Of a stretch of 64,000 nucleotides of DNA, positions 25,598 to 37,325 are shown piece by piece. The notes under the pieces were generated by a model. It searched no databases. It saw only the letters and a list, made by a program, of their open reading frames with translations, and was not told the origin of the DNA. Each line of letters begins with the position of its first letter. Position 1 is the stretch's first letter. The position numbers were made by a program, and so were the translations under genes. The stretch is from Apus apus (Eukaryota > Chordata > Aves > Apodiformes > Apodidae): contig NC_067291.1 of the NCBI RefSeq assembly GCF_020740795.1, forward strand, positions 13,272,780 through 13,336,779. Reading direction: 5' to 3'.

Positions 25598-28500
25598 GAG
25601 CTGACTTCAAGCAGCACTCAGGTTTTAGAAAAAGCAAATGGGATTGGCCCCCAAAATGGAGTATCTTTTTTCATAATTCTTGCAGTTTCATTTTATCATG
25701 TGTAATATATCAAGTTTATAAGGCATAAATACGAAAAACAGTTCAATATGCTCGTCATTATTTTAATTAAGTAATACAATCTAGGACACTTTTTTTCAAT
25801 CACACCAAGAATTACAATGTACCTATAGCTTTGTTTGTTTTTTGTTTAATACAAAAGTCTATCATGTAGTATACAGTATATACTAGTTTATAACTGGTTC
25901 ACAAGGTTGATCACAATATTCTTGCAGGTTAATATTGTCAGGTTTTCACTTAGCTTGTATATTCTGTGCAGAAACACAGGGCCCCTCCTTCCCAGGCTGC
26001 TCTCCTCCAGCAGCAGCAGCCCCCCCACTCCATCTCCTTATCTGTTGTCAGGGAAAAGCTCTGTGCCAGAGGGAAAACCCACTGGGAATGAGAAGGGATG
26101 CTGATCCCCACGGTGGGTGCCTGGGAGCTGCTGGGGGCAGCAGGGAGGGGAGGAGGTGGTGAGGCAGCAGCTCCCAGAGGTATTTGTGGAGTGGGGAGGC
26201 AGGGAGCTGGACTTGGCTTTCCCTGCTCCCCTCAGGCTCCCCACACTCTGGAGATGCTTCCAGAGGCTGTGAGAGCCATATCAAGCCCCAGATGGGAGGA
26301 GACCTGTGCTGAACCATGATCTCCACCTGCCCTGATGGAGCAGGTGCCACTGGCTGCTTGTGCAAGGCGAAGATGGGCTAAAGCACCTGGATAAAAGAGA
26401 AGCAGCATGGATGCTTGGGATGCTGAGTGCTTGGGTTGGGCTGGCTCCACGTCATCCACAGCTCTATAACCTCCCAAATCCTGCCCAGGATTTTTCGCAC
26501 CTCTAATGCAAAGACTCACCTGGCCAGCTGGATGAGTTTCACAGTCAAAGAAAAGATTCCTGCGCAGACAAAACAGGGTCATCAAATCTCCTCCAATGCA
26601 CCAGGGCAAGCACAGCCCCAGCCTGCCCTGCCCTGCTCACTGACACCTCCCCCTCCCTCCTCACATCTCATCTCCCCTTGGGCATTCAGGTATTTACTAA
26701 AATCAGATTGCTGAGATGCTGCTTTTGGGATGGGGGTGGCAGGACCAGCCCATTTGGGCTAGCAGAGGGGGCTGGTGAAGGCAGGGTGGCTGCTTGGTGT
26801 GTCCCCCACACTCATCTTGCCCCTCTGAGGGACTTGTCACCACCAGTGTGGGCAGACAGGGGACTGACACTGGGCCACTCTGCTCTTCTGACAGCACCTC
26901 GTGCTTGCTGTCCCAGGGACAAGGAGGGGTGTAAAACGGCTTTGACATTACCTGGAACCAGAAATAGGTTATTTTTTTTTACATATACAATCAACCTAAA
27001 ATTGTGCATAAGGTAAACTGCAGAGCAATGCCCTCCAGAGTGTGTTCACATGTCTAATATTAGACATCTTGCTGGCAGCTCCAAATCATCCCCAGAGGTT
27101 TCTCTACCTGTCCCTGTTTGCTACACACAGATCCCAAGCGCTTCAACCCAGGTGCCCTGAATCACACCAGAACCAAAGACAGCCTAAAATAGACAGTGTG
27201 AATTGCTCCCTCCCTGCTGTGACTCCATCCTGCAGCATCTGGGAGGAAAGAGAAATAATCTTGGTGTCAGGCATGGGCCAAAGCTACAGAATCTGGGTCC
27301 GGATTCAGGCCAGGCAGGTGCAGATTTCAGCCTAGGGGTTTATCCTTGATCTGTAGTGGCTGATGGGACACCCAGCCCTGTGCTTACACTTGTTTCTCCT
27401 GATAGATCAAGGTCCCAGGATCACCTATCTCTAAATAAAATACAGCACACGAGCAGCACATTAACAGGTCCCCAGCTGCAGGAAAGAACTGACACACATC
27501 TAAGTGTGTCACAACAAAGCCTTTGCCTCCCACACTCCCTTCCTCACTATTTTTTTTTAAACCAGCTAAAAGCAAACAGCAAGTGTGGCACATCCCAGGG
27601 AGCCAGAGGAACGAGCATCCCATGCTTCCCTAGCTGCTGTGTCATCATCTAGGGAGGCTGCTTCTGAAGAAACCAAATTACCCTCCATAAAGAGCATTCA
27701 CTGAAAGAATCTCCTTCCCCTTAGAGGACCAGCAAGATCACATTATTTCCTGAAAATGCTTTTTTTTTATTAGTATTTTTTTTCATCTACACTTGACAGA
27801 AGAGTAATACTGTCTCGGTATTTGCTTTCACTGACCGTGGCAGATAACTTCTGTCATAGCTTGAGAATTCCTTTGAACCTGCTATTTGCATTTGGGATAA
27901 AACATCAAATGGACATTTCCCATGGGATCCAGACTGCTTGCTGACCGGTAGAGTCAACCATCATTCTTAAGTACATTAGCAAGAGGGAAACAAATCTCCC
28001 CGTGCCGAATGCGTTGCATTAGCAGCACGTTTCCACTAGGGCTGAAGAATTTGTGCCTTTCATGTAAGTGCTCAGGAACCACCAGCCCTGCTGTTTGAGG
28101 AGCACTCTGAGCTGTATAGAAAGCTTGCGGGAAAAGAACCTCCATTAGTACCCATTATGCTGTGATTTATGTTATGGGCTTAAAACAGCAAAATTAAACA
28201 GTTCTGTTTAATCTACAGTCTAAAAAAAAAAAGGCACGAAGACTTTGTGAAAAAATAAAAATAACTGTTCAGATTACATTTCCAAGAACTGTAACAGAGA
28301 GTGGCTTTGATTTGCCAGCTTTGCGTGCTGGCAGCAGTGAAACTGAGACAATTTCACTGTCTGCAAGAGGTAAAGAACACCCTTTTGGCAAGGCAAGCTT
28401 GCCAGCTCTATGCAAATGTTATTCAACAGAAGCAACGAAACCTCTTGTGATTGCTTTTAAACATAATCTTTTTGGTCTGCAGCACATTGCACTTATCTAA

Positions 28501-28952
28501 GTACTCAGTGATGTTAGAGTGGGTCTTCGGGCAAGACCAAATACAAAGAGCCCTTTTAAATCTGAACATAGGAATGAACTCTGTTCATGGCTACACAGTC
28601 TGCTTTACAATCAAATGATCATGAAATACATAAATACTATAAAATAAATACAATACATTCAGAGTTTTCTACATTGTAGAGAGCTTGAAGACTTTCCTAG
28701 CTCCCTGATGTAATGCATATAGAATAATCCCTTCTATACAGTGCTACCTCCATGTACCCATACTTCCCTTAAACGCAACATAGCTCAAACAACCTTCCTC
28801 TTCTGCCTGGATTCTCATCAGTCTCTGATTCTGTAAAACATTATATTGTTTCTTTAGGAAAAAAAAAAATATTGCACTTTAAAAAATGCATAAAAATGGA
28901 ACCGAGTTCCCATTAACTCTGCCACACAGTCTGTTATTTAAAATAACACTTT

Positions 28953-28970
28953 AAAAAAAAAAAAAAAAAA
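28953..28970. repeat. Poly-A tract (18 nt) in MINAR1 3' UTR
   Basis: Eighteen A on plus, so U18 in the MINAR1 transcript, about 160 nt after the stop codon. It may be a binding tract for U-rich-element proteins or a simple slippage product. Confidence 0.85.
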
Positions 28971-29128
28971 GGTTTCCATGTGTTTTGCCTACATTTCCAG
29001 CATTCTCCATCAGGATATCCTCAGAGCATTCTTTCGGAACAAATTCCTTACAGTTTTGCCATCAGATTTTGGAAACACAGCATGAGCTGAGACACGCACA
29101 GCCAGGAGTCACGGGTCTGTCGGTGGGT

Positions 29129-29326
29129 TCAGGATTTCATTGTACAAATGGGAACTACAATGACCAGAATAACTGTACAAGCTGCTGCTGCTATCAGAGC
29201 AGCTATCTTGCAAACCTTTGCTCTTCTGAACTCAGCTTCTTTGCGTTTTAATAAGGAATCATAGCCAGGAGTATAAATGTCTTCCATCCAGTATTCTAAG
29301 TTGTTTGGGTTTAAAGATTCTTGAGT
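29129..29326 (-). CDS. MINAR1: MINAR1 terminal coding exon C (residues 852-916, transmembrane)
   Basis: The exon follows the acceptor CTTTTAATTTTTAG (AG at 29328-29327) and starts TQESLNPNNL. It includes EYWMEDIYTPGYDSLLKRK and a basic segment (FRRAKVCK), then an uninterrupted hydrophobic helix at residues 892-911 rich in Ala, Ile and Val. It ends CTMKS followed by TGA at 29131-29129. One membrane helix at the extreme C-terminus, with positive charge on its N-terminal side, fits a tail-anchored-like topology with nearly the whole protein in the cytosol. Cysteines flank or sit in the helix at 890, 901 and 912. I judge this exon very highly conserved across vertebrates. Confidence 0.95.
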   Translation of the reverse strand, partial: TQESLNPNNLEYWMEDIYTPGYDSLLKRKEAEFRRAKVCKIAALIAAAACTVILVIVVPICTMKS

Positions 29327-32300
29327 CTAAAAATTAAAAGGAAACAGTTGTTAATTGTCTGGGATCTGTCATTAAGAAAACAAATAAATTAAGCAGCTGT
29401 GCCTGAAGGCCTCCCGACTGCAGCTGGGTCTGCTGTCAGGATAAAATGGGTTATTGCTCCTTCTTACATCCTTTCATTTCTCCTGGTCCCAGTTCCAAAA
29501 GGCTGATGAAAGTGGCAACAAATGCTGCAAAAAAAATCCCCCCTCTTCCAACAGTGTAATTCTGCTGCAAAATCCCTCACCTGCCTCTGATTTGCTGGAA
29601 ACTTCATCATCTTGGATGGCGTTTAAATAAAATCTCTTTAATCTGCTAGACAGCAGAGATGTCAGCAACTACCAGCCTGTTCCTGCTCTTTAAATTATTA
29701 AAGCCCAGCTGACAGGAAAGGTTCTTGACATATACTGCTCATGCACTACATTTTATAAGGCTAACCCTACTTTTGCTGCCAAAACTTGCTTGCAGGACAT
29801 GATTGCTGAGCCCCACCCAGCCCCCAGTCCCTCTGGAGGGACACTTTGCAGACCCCTCCATAATGGCAACACCCAGGGACACTGGTCCCTTGTGTCAGGG
29901 TGGGAACACAACCACTGGCAGCAGGAGCTGAGCACCCCAAGGAGGGCAATGCCAGTGGGTTCCCATTAAATCACCCAGGACAAGGTGACCCTCAGCTTCC
30001 AGCTTCATCTTCTGAAAATCACCTGGATGCATCAAGCTGTTTCTGGTTTAGAGGCAGGAGGAGAAGGGGTACAATTTGGTACCACATGTTGCCCTGGGCC
30101 ACCTCCACAGAAGTGACAATTTAACCCCACTGGCACAAACTCTATTTCTACAGGAGGCAATACTCTGCTTACTGCCAAAGTCTGAGGCTGTCTGGGTAGG
30201 AGGTGATTTTAAAACTATGCTTAAGAATTTAAAGACTTTGCCTTCCCTCCCATTCCACACATTTAATTAAAAAATAAAAATAAAATAAAAAATTAGACAG
30301 AAAGTTAAAGACAATCCAGGGAACTTCATCAGCGTGTCCATCTGAACTTTTTCTCATTTTCCTTTTCTTATTATTTTTTAATCTTTTAGTTTCTTTTTTC
30401 CTTAGAATTTGAGCTCTTCCAGCTTTGCATTTCCACCTTGCTTGGCTTTTTTCCATTCACCTTTCAGTTAGACAAAATGTGGGAAACCCAAGCAGTGGGC
30501 ATCATATTGTACTTGCCAGCATAAAGGAATAAAACAGAAATAACATTTTGAAAAATGGCAGCTTTTCCTCCAAGCTGCCTCCTGTTTCTGGGGCTCCAAA
30601 AGGCCATTTATTTAAAAAATGGAAGAATTCCACATAAAAATGTTCCATTGAGAATACCCTAACATATACAATTTCTGGGCTTGTAAAGGACCTGATCCAA
30701 AGATCTTTGGACCGCACACAAAGAAACTCCAGCTGACTTCAGAGGGATTTGGGTAAGCCTTTAATTGGCTAATTCAGATTTTGTGGCCATGAGCTACTGG
30801 CTGACACTTTGCTTTGCCTGGAAGTAGCGTTTCCTTTATGTACAGAACTACAACAAGAAGTGATTTTATAGCTACCCCAAAAAAATGTTAAAATTGAGCA
30901 ACGATTTTATGATGATTTAAATAAAGCCCTCTACAATAGGGCTAGGATGCTGAAACAGAGACCACCAGTCGAGTCTGTGGTTGTACCCTTCAGACTCTTA
31001 CTGACCTGTTCCAGCCTTCTGTGGAAAAAATAATCACCAACCTGAACTCTAAAGGCATCAGAAAATAGCCTGACAAGATTTTGTCCCAGTGGATCATCAT
31101 ACACAGTGAAGCAATGAGATCTCTCACAGACCCCACACCTGGGACAAACTTTGGCCTGACTAGTTTTGCAATTTATTCTGTTGAAGGAAAACCCAGAAGA
31201 GTTGTCAGGTTCCAGGAGATATTTTAGATCAACAAAGGTAGAAAAACTCCAAAAATAACCATGCTGTGCTTCAAGGAAATTACAGTTTTGGACCTCTCTG
31301 CCTTGGTATTGACCTCTTAGCTACTTCAGAAGGAAGATACATTATTAAAAAGGCCCATTACTGTTAATCAGCTTCCTTTCCCATTTCATTGCCAGACGTA
31401 AGAATGTTCATTAAAGGATAATGTATTTACTTTCAGTTCTAATAAATTTAATCACTGGGGAAAAAACTCAACTAATCAGTCTGTCTATTTTTTAAGTTTG
31501 TCAGTAAGCTCTGTTATAAAGTCTAGACATGGGCTTTGCAGAGGAGATACAATTTCTGACAGTCCTTTTGGAGGGAGAAAATCAAACCAGTGAAGTTTTA
31601 TCACCTTTATCCTAAAGATAAATGATGACAATAAGCCGATTTCTCTGGTTTGCTCACAGTTGTGCAGAGCAGCTTACAGGGAACGAAACAGCCCTACAAG
31701 GAGCAGATGGAGAACACTTCTCCCAGGGGAGCCTTGCTTCCAAATATCACCTCCCTTGCTGCTTCCACGCAGCAGGTAAGGGATGCTTTGTGACTGCCTG
31801 CTGCAGAGAAGCTTCTTTCAGCCTACTCCTACTTTAGCAAACAGTCTGCAGTGCCAGGTTTAGGAAATTAGGAAGCCCTCCAATGCTTTTAAGTCTCACC
31901 GAGCAGCTGAGGGAAGACATGGCCTGGTCCCTGGGCTACCTGGCTTCTCTCTGAGTGCACCTTAGCCACAGCAAGGAGCCGTGGCTGACGAGGACAGGGA
32001 AGTTTGCATGAGCCAAGCCAGGAGATGAATTTGTTGTGCACAAATTCCTGCACAAAAGCTCATGGGAGTTGCACTCCAGCACTGTGTGGGTGATGGTTTT
32101 AACTCCAAGCAAGCTAACACGGGGTCCTGAGGCATGGTAGCTCTCCTAGGGTTATCTAAGCCTTTCTCACAGTATCCTAATGCTCTAGTAGGGCTTAGCC
32201 TGATGGGTTCCACAGAGCCATGGTAGCATTAGCTCCAAGCTGTAGGTCAGTGCACCCCAACTGCTGCCAAGCCCCCAACCAGCTGAGACAGCTCTCTCTG

Positions 32301-35300
32301 CACAGACGTGCAAGGAGCCCAAAGTGCCCAAGATCAGCAGCATTCCCCTGACGGGTCTGCACACTGCTATACAAATGCTATAAGCCATACACTGTGATCT
32401 GCACATCAGTACGGATTTCATTATGTGATGCATTTTGTGTTTCATGACCAAATAAGGCAGTATTTGTTTAGTCTTTACACATTTTGGATGGGGTTCTTCA
32501 AGCTTCCTCTTCCTGTGCTCAGATAGCTTCCTTCCTAGAAGATGTCTTGTGTTTATCAGGTTAGACAGGGCATCTAATGTGAGCACTGAGCCCTGCATCT
32601 GGAGCCCATTATATGCCAGGATTGTGATTTCAGATACACCCAATCTTGGGGAAATCTAAATAAAAAATCTGGTTTTGTCTCCCAGTAACTTGCTCTGCTT
32701 GTTGCAGAAGAGCCTGCACACTCCTCAAGCTGAACTAAAATGCAAACCAGTGAGACCACACTAGCTGATCTGCTCCTCCCATGACTCTGGTTCCAACTGC
32801 CTTTTCAAAGCTGCAATAGTGATGTGTTTCAAAACCAGTCAGGGTATTGAGCATCTTCTATAAGTATTTCATGCCTCATATTCCTTGCAAAAATGGAAAA
32901 AGCCCTAACACTTAAATTCTCTGTGAACAATTCAGACAGAGCAAGGGTAGAAGAAAAAGCAGCAATGCCAGCTTCTGCACCTCTCTGCTTTACTGCAGTA
33001 AGGTTCATCTCTTTGTCCCTTTACCCCTAAACTCTTCTTTGGAGCTACTAACACCGGCAGATATCTCTTCATTGCAGGATAAACTGGGAGCACCAGCCTG
33101 TTAAGGATCAGCATTCAGCAATCAAACATCCACATTTTTGTTTGGCCCTGGTCAGGATGGATAGGGATCAGCAAGATTACAGGCTCAACACTGCATAGCT
33201 CTTTCCTGAGCTACCCAAATCCTTTCTTAAATGCATGTTCTGGCAACATCCATTTGCAATCAAGCCACTCAAATTAAACAAATAGGACTCACTTGTAGAT
33301 CCAATGCTGCAATCTTGCCTTTATCCCCCGAATTCCTCGTGTATTCCTCTATGGTCCAGGAGGGCTGGGCACGTTTCACTTCAGCCAGCTCTGTCAACCT
33401 CATGTCTGTGTAGAGCGGGTTGCTCTTCATGTGTGACTTGAGTGATGCAGGGTAGGGATGAGGACTAAAGACTTGTTCAATCAAGAAAGCATCTTTTGGT
33501 TGTTTAGAGAGTCTATGTGGCTGTGGGATTTCGTACTGCCTGTCTGCCTGCAATAGGGTTCAAAAGAATTTGAAAGAAGAAACAGGACTATGAGGGGGTT
33601 AAATACAAAGGACAAAGATATTCCTTTCAGACTCACCATATGATATTCCTTAAGCCATGGTAAAAAAAGTACCATCAAGGACAAAGGGTTTGGATAACCT
33701 TAGTCCATTTGCCCCCCTTCTTCTCAGAACCAGACCAAAAGAAGCATTTTACAGACAACTCCTTGTTCAACATGACATGAACACAAAGCTGATTCCACTT
33801 TAAGTTTTGTACTGTTTACAGGTTATAAAACTGTTCTGAAAATGGCCCCAATACCCAAAGAAAAGACTCGCTGATCTGGAAGAGCTGAGCCCCATGCAGG
33901 CTTCCAGATTTCTGTTTCCAGATCAAGTCTTAACATGAAGAAGTCTCATGGGAAGCCCCCAGGTAGCACCCCTTTGACACCACACCATCCATAGTACCTA
34001 GCCAGTGTCAGCCAGAGTTTACTGCAGGAGTGAGGAAGGGACTTCCAAAGACAGCATTTCACCCTGGGCATATCAATGTACAGAAAAGCTAAGGTCTGGG
34101 CTTACAAAGGTTAACCTTCTTTCCCTTCTGCAACCTCCTAATAACCCATGCTTTCTGGTTTCTTGTTCATCCAACTGCACTTATTTTTATCAAACCTCTT
34201 CCTCTCCTTTCTCAACACTTTGGTGCCCTCATTCCTCCCTGTAAGGAGGCACAGCATGTCCATCCCATGGTGCTGATTGACACACGGCCTGAAGGACCCC
34301 CAACCCTCTCCACTGTCCATGAAACCAACAGCTGTCCACACCATGCATGGTTTCAACTGTGCAGTAACCAGAGCCCAGCACAACAGCTGTGCTACCTGAG
34401 AAGATGGCAGGGGGCAGCTGTTGGGTGGGGTGGGCACCAAGTGACCAAACCAAGCTCACAGCTAAGCTGTACTTTCTCACGGGGAACTTTAAGACTCCTG
34501 TAAACGACCATGAAAGCCAGATACAAAGACCATAACTACAGTTTGCATCTCATGGTGCATGTACAGGGATTCTTTTCTTGAAAGACTTGAATCCATTAAA
34601 CCATTTTGTGGCTTTTAAATATGCACATCCTTCTCTGATAAAACCCATCACTATGCAATTTCAAAATATCCCCTCTAAAACAACCGCTAGAGAATTTCAA
34701 TTTTCCTCATGCCCTTTTCACCAAGTTAATTACCTGGCCTCATTATATCAGCCCTCATGATGAAGAAGACCATCAACTTTTGAAGATCTCACCCGCATTA
34801 CCCCACCTCCCTTTTCAAATAGTGCTACTAAGGAACAACTTGACCATGGTGCAGCTGCCAAGCAAGAACATATAGGTACAAAATCACTCAATTATGCTAA
34901 CAATAAACACAGGCATAATATGGCAGGGCAAAGTATTGTCATATCCTGAGGCTTGTGATGACTACGGTAGATATTTGTAACTAGGCTATTTTTAAGTGCT
35001 TATTATGTTAGATAAAGTTGAAATTACCTCTTTAGATTTCCTGTGCCAGTCCTTATTTTCTCCTCCATCTCTCTCTTTCCTCTCCTCTTCCGTAATGCCA
35101 ACTTGATTGGTGTAAGTAATAGCTCTCCAGTCTCGGGGAGAGTTTGAAATACTCGCTATTTTGGACTCAGTTGCACTATTTTCCTCTGTTAATGATCTTG
35201 ATGACCTCCTAGTAAACAAACTTTTTTTTAAGGCTTTTACTCGAAGACTCTCACTATTACTTCCACTGGCATCTGAACAGCACCACTCTGGATTATTCTC

Positions 35301-37325
35301 CAGTTTGCCCCCATGAGGAGTATTGTGGCACTGAAATATCTGTGGGGAGTTACTCTCATCTGACGCGCCTTCGCTTGTCAAGGAATTGACATCTACTTGT
35401 ATGTTGACCTTCTCTGGCTGCTGAATTTTTTGATCCAACTTGCTCAGTTTTCCCAGGACTTGGGAGATTTCTTCTCGAACGCCTGAGAGAGATTCCAGTT
35501 TCTTCTCTATTTCACCAATCCTCAAAACTAATTTGCAGACGCTCGTTTTCAGTTCATCATCTGTGGCACCGATATCTGCCCGGGCCACTTTATCCAGTTT
35601 GCTACAGACACTCCCGTTGGAGACCTTGGTCAAATTGTGCTCAGGTGAGCTCTCACAGTCTGACTTATGCACCTGGGACAAGGAGCCGGTGCTGTTGTAG
35701 CACGAAGATTGCATCACTCCCGTCGAGCCGCTGACACTCATGTCATCCAAAAACCGGAAAATGTCACTGATGTCATCGCTCACAATTTCAGAGTCATCAT
35801 CTGACTGCTTAAGGGAGTGTCGCTCGCCGTACTTGCCCTGGCCCCCTGCACACAAATCCTTGCATTTCTTGTGGTCCAGAGCTTGCTGCTCTGTTTGTGT
35901 CCCAACACTCGTGGTCCTGTCAATGCTTAAGATCTGAACAGAAGTACAATTAATGCTTTTATCCTTAAACTTTTTGACCGGCTCATGTTTCTCCACATCT
36001 ATAATGGAAGGAATTTCCTTGGGTTTATGTCCATTTGGCTTCACAGCATAGTTTGTCTGCATTATCGGTTGCTGATCCTTCACATTTAGGTAGGACTGAT
36101 GTCTGTCAGCTGAAGGAAAGTTTGGAGAGGGGTTATTGGAACTCTGGTATCGTGACTTCTCTTCAGACTGCTTCCTATTAAAAAAGGATCGTTCAAAGTC
36201 AGGTACCTCCTCAGTATTTAAACTCCAGCTTTTAGATGGCCAGGCAGTTTGCTTGGTTGGCTTTCCAGTCCACTTTTTGGTGTCCTGGGGCCCAAGAATA
36301 GTGGTTGGGCCAAAATACGTTGACGCTTGAAGATCATCTAAACTTTCATGCTTGACTCGTCTTTTGTCTGGTATAGGAGAATAAACTGGATTCAAGTACT
36401 GGCTGCTGTATGGCATTTCAAAGCTGTGGTTGAAGAAAGCCTGCTTAGAGCTTTCTTTCCTGTTCTGAGGCTCTCTGTGTCCATCTTCTGACTTTTTGTT
36501 GGACGGTATTAAGTTGGGGGATATTGTAATCAGATTATGAAAATCTTCTTTGAATATATTTCTTTTCTGGATACACGATTGCATCACAAACGGCTCATCA
36601 TTTGAAATGAAGGTTTCTTTTATGCCTGCACTTATGGGCAAGGAGTCCTGGTCTGAAATAGATTCATTTTCAATGTTCATGGGGAAGTACGTACTCTGCA
36701 TCTCGCACGGTGGAGACGCGGCGATGGAGTAGGAAGCCAGCGCCTGCAGCCTGTCCAGAGAGGCAGCCCTGCCCTTCATCTCCTTATTAACACCAAGTAA
36801 AAAGTTGGGCTCTGACGAGGGGACAAACTGTTGACAGTCTTTGCAGTCCATCTTTCTGCATTTTGAAGACCTTCTGACTGGAAAGCCCCGGTTAAACTCC
36901 TGGTCGTTCAGGTCACAGTTGGGCACACAGTCTGCCACGTTGCAGATTTCTGTGTCAGATCTACAGGACTCAAAGGACTCTTTCTTCTTCACTTTCTGCC
37001 TTGCAACTGGAAGTTTCTCCTTGGCCACTCCCCCATTCATTTGTATGAGGTTGAATATTGTTACTATATCTGCTGCAACCATGATTTTCTTTGATTGCTG
37101 ATTGTTCACAGTGCATCTCATTTTGTCTTTGAACAAAGTCGCTGGGAAATTAGGATCCAGGCAGGCGGTGTAGAACAGCACACTTCTGAGCTTGGCCAAC
37201 TGGGACAAATCAAACCTTGCACACAGGGACTTGCAAAGGTCCTGGTAAGAAACCGTGTTCTGCTTCGTGTCCAGCTCCTCCAAGATCTTCACCAGGAAGA
37301 GTGAGGATTCCTGGTTGGACTCCAT
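29129..37325 (-). CDS. MINAR1: MINAR1, full coding span (three coding exons, 916 aa)
   Basis: The spliced CDS is join(35028-37325, 33293-33547, 29129-29326) on the minus strand. It gives 766+85+65 = 916 residues, with GT-AG introns and phase 0 at both junctions. I recognise it as major intrinsically disordered NOTCH2-binding receptor 1 (KIAA1024/UBTOR). Known of the family: a plasma-membrane protein with one C-terminal transmembrane helix that binds NOTCH2, restrains angiogenesis, and dampens mTOR signalling through DEPTOR. Seen here: an ordered N-terminus (about 1-100), a Cys cluster (121-164), a long Ser/Asn/Lys-rich disordered middle, a predicted coiled coil (about 589-635), the conserved family C-terminus (about 767-890) and a hydrophobic helix at 892-911 followed by a five-residue tail. 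The start is fixed by an in-frame TAA two codons upstream and a good Kozak context (G at -3, G at +4). No frameshift or premature stop was seen. Identity is by recognition, not by a search. Confidence 0.95.
29327..33292 (-). other. MINAR1: MINAR1 intron between coding exons B and C
   Basis: This 3966-bp phase-0 intron has donor GTGAGTCC and acceptor TTTTTAG. It holds AT-rich low-complexity sequence near 30262-30380 but no identifiable transposon, RNA gene or extra exon. The segment 31340-31480 is AT-rich and could be regulatory, though nothing specific supports that. Confidence 0.9.
33293..33547 (-). CDS. MINAR1: MINAR1 coding exon B (residues 767-851)
   Basis: This 255-nt exon (85 codons) begins ADRQYEIPQP after a pyrimidine-rich acceptor ending TTGCAG (AG at 33549-33548). 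It ends ALDLQ at a consensus donor CAA|GTGAGT (GT at 33292-33291). It carries the SNPLYTDMRLTELAEVKR and PSWTIEEYTRN segments, which I recognise as the strongly conserved C-terminal region of MINAR1, shared in part with the paralogue MINAR2 (family formerly UPF0258). Phase 0 at both ends keeps the frame if the exon is skipped, but skipping would delete the family core just before the membrane helix. Confidence 0.95.
33548..35027 (-). other. MINAR1: MINAR1 intron between coding exons A and B
   Basis: This 1480-bp phase-0 intron has donor GTAATTTC and acceptor TTGCAG. Several short open frames cross it, but none resembles a known protein and none has coding character. I see no repeat or RNA gene inside it. 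Confidence 0.9.
35028..37325 (-). CDS. MINAR1: MINAR1 coding exon A (residues 1-766)
   Basis: This large exon encodes the cytosolic N-terminal 766 residues. It starts MESNQESSLF and ends WHRKSKE at a donor reading AAAGAG|GTAATTT, with GT at 35027-35026. The first 100 residues are rich in Leu, Ile and Phe and look folded. Seven cysteines fall at 121, 128, 133, 137, 156, 161 and 164. From about 210 to 580 the chain is Ser/Asn/Lys/Pro-rich and likely disordered. It includes a SVGTQT motif at 473-478 and an acidic SDDISDIF patch near 516-523. A heptad-like stretch at about 589-635 suggests a coiled coil. The frame continues for 11 codons past the donor before a stop, so an unspliced transcript would give a 777-residue form without the membrane helix. 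Confidence 0.95.

Larger units (their letters stand above)
25414..29128 (-). other. MINAR1: Probable MINAR1 3' UTR (about 3.7 kb)
   Basis: From the TGA to the signal at 25432-25427 there is no other recognisable gene. The distal 500 bases read on the minus strand like a typical vertebrate 3' UTR end: AT-rich, with ATTTA and TGTA motifs, then AATAAA and a CA cleavage dinucleotide 13 nt later. An 18-nt uridine tract in transcript sense lies at 28953-28970, about 160 nt after the stop. The block at about 27760-28150 looks conserved. The stretch 25930-27700 is more GC-rich and less UTR-like, so contiguity is inferred. An early poly(A) site would leave part of this as intergenic DNA. Confidence 0.6.

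Noticed and set aside
34992..35027. Residues VISTLSNIIST as the natural C-terminus of MINAR1
   Set aside because: They lie beyond a good donor (GAG|GTAATT). Splicing to 33547 and 29326 restores the conserved family C-terminus and membrane helix and the 916-residue length.
35440..37304. Several plus-strand frames of 60-86 codons opposite exon A
   Set aside because: These are antisense shadows of the MINAR1 exon.
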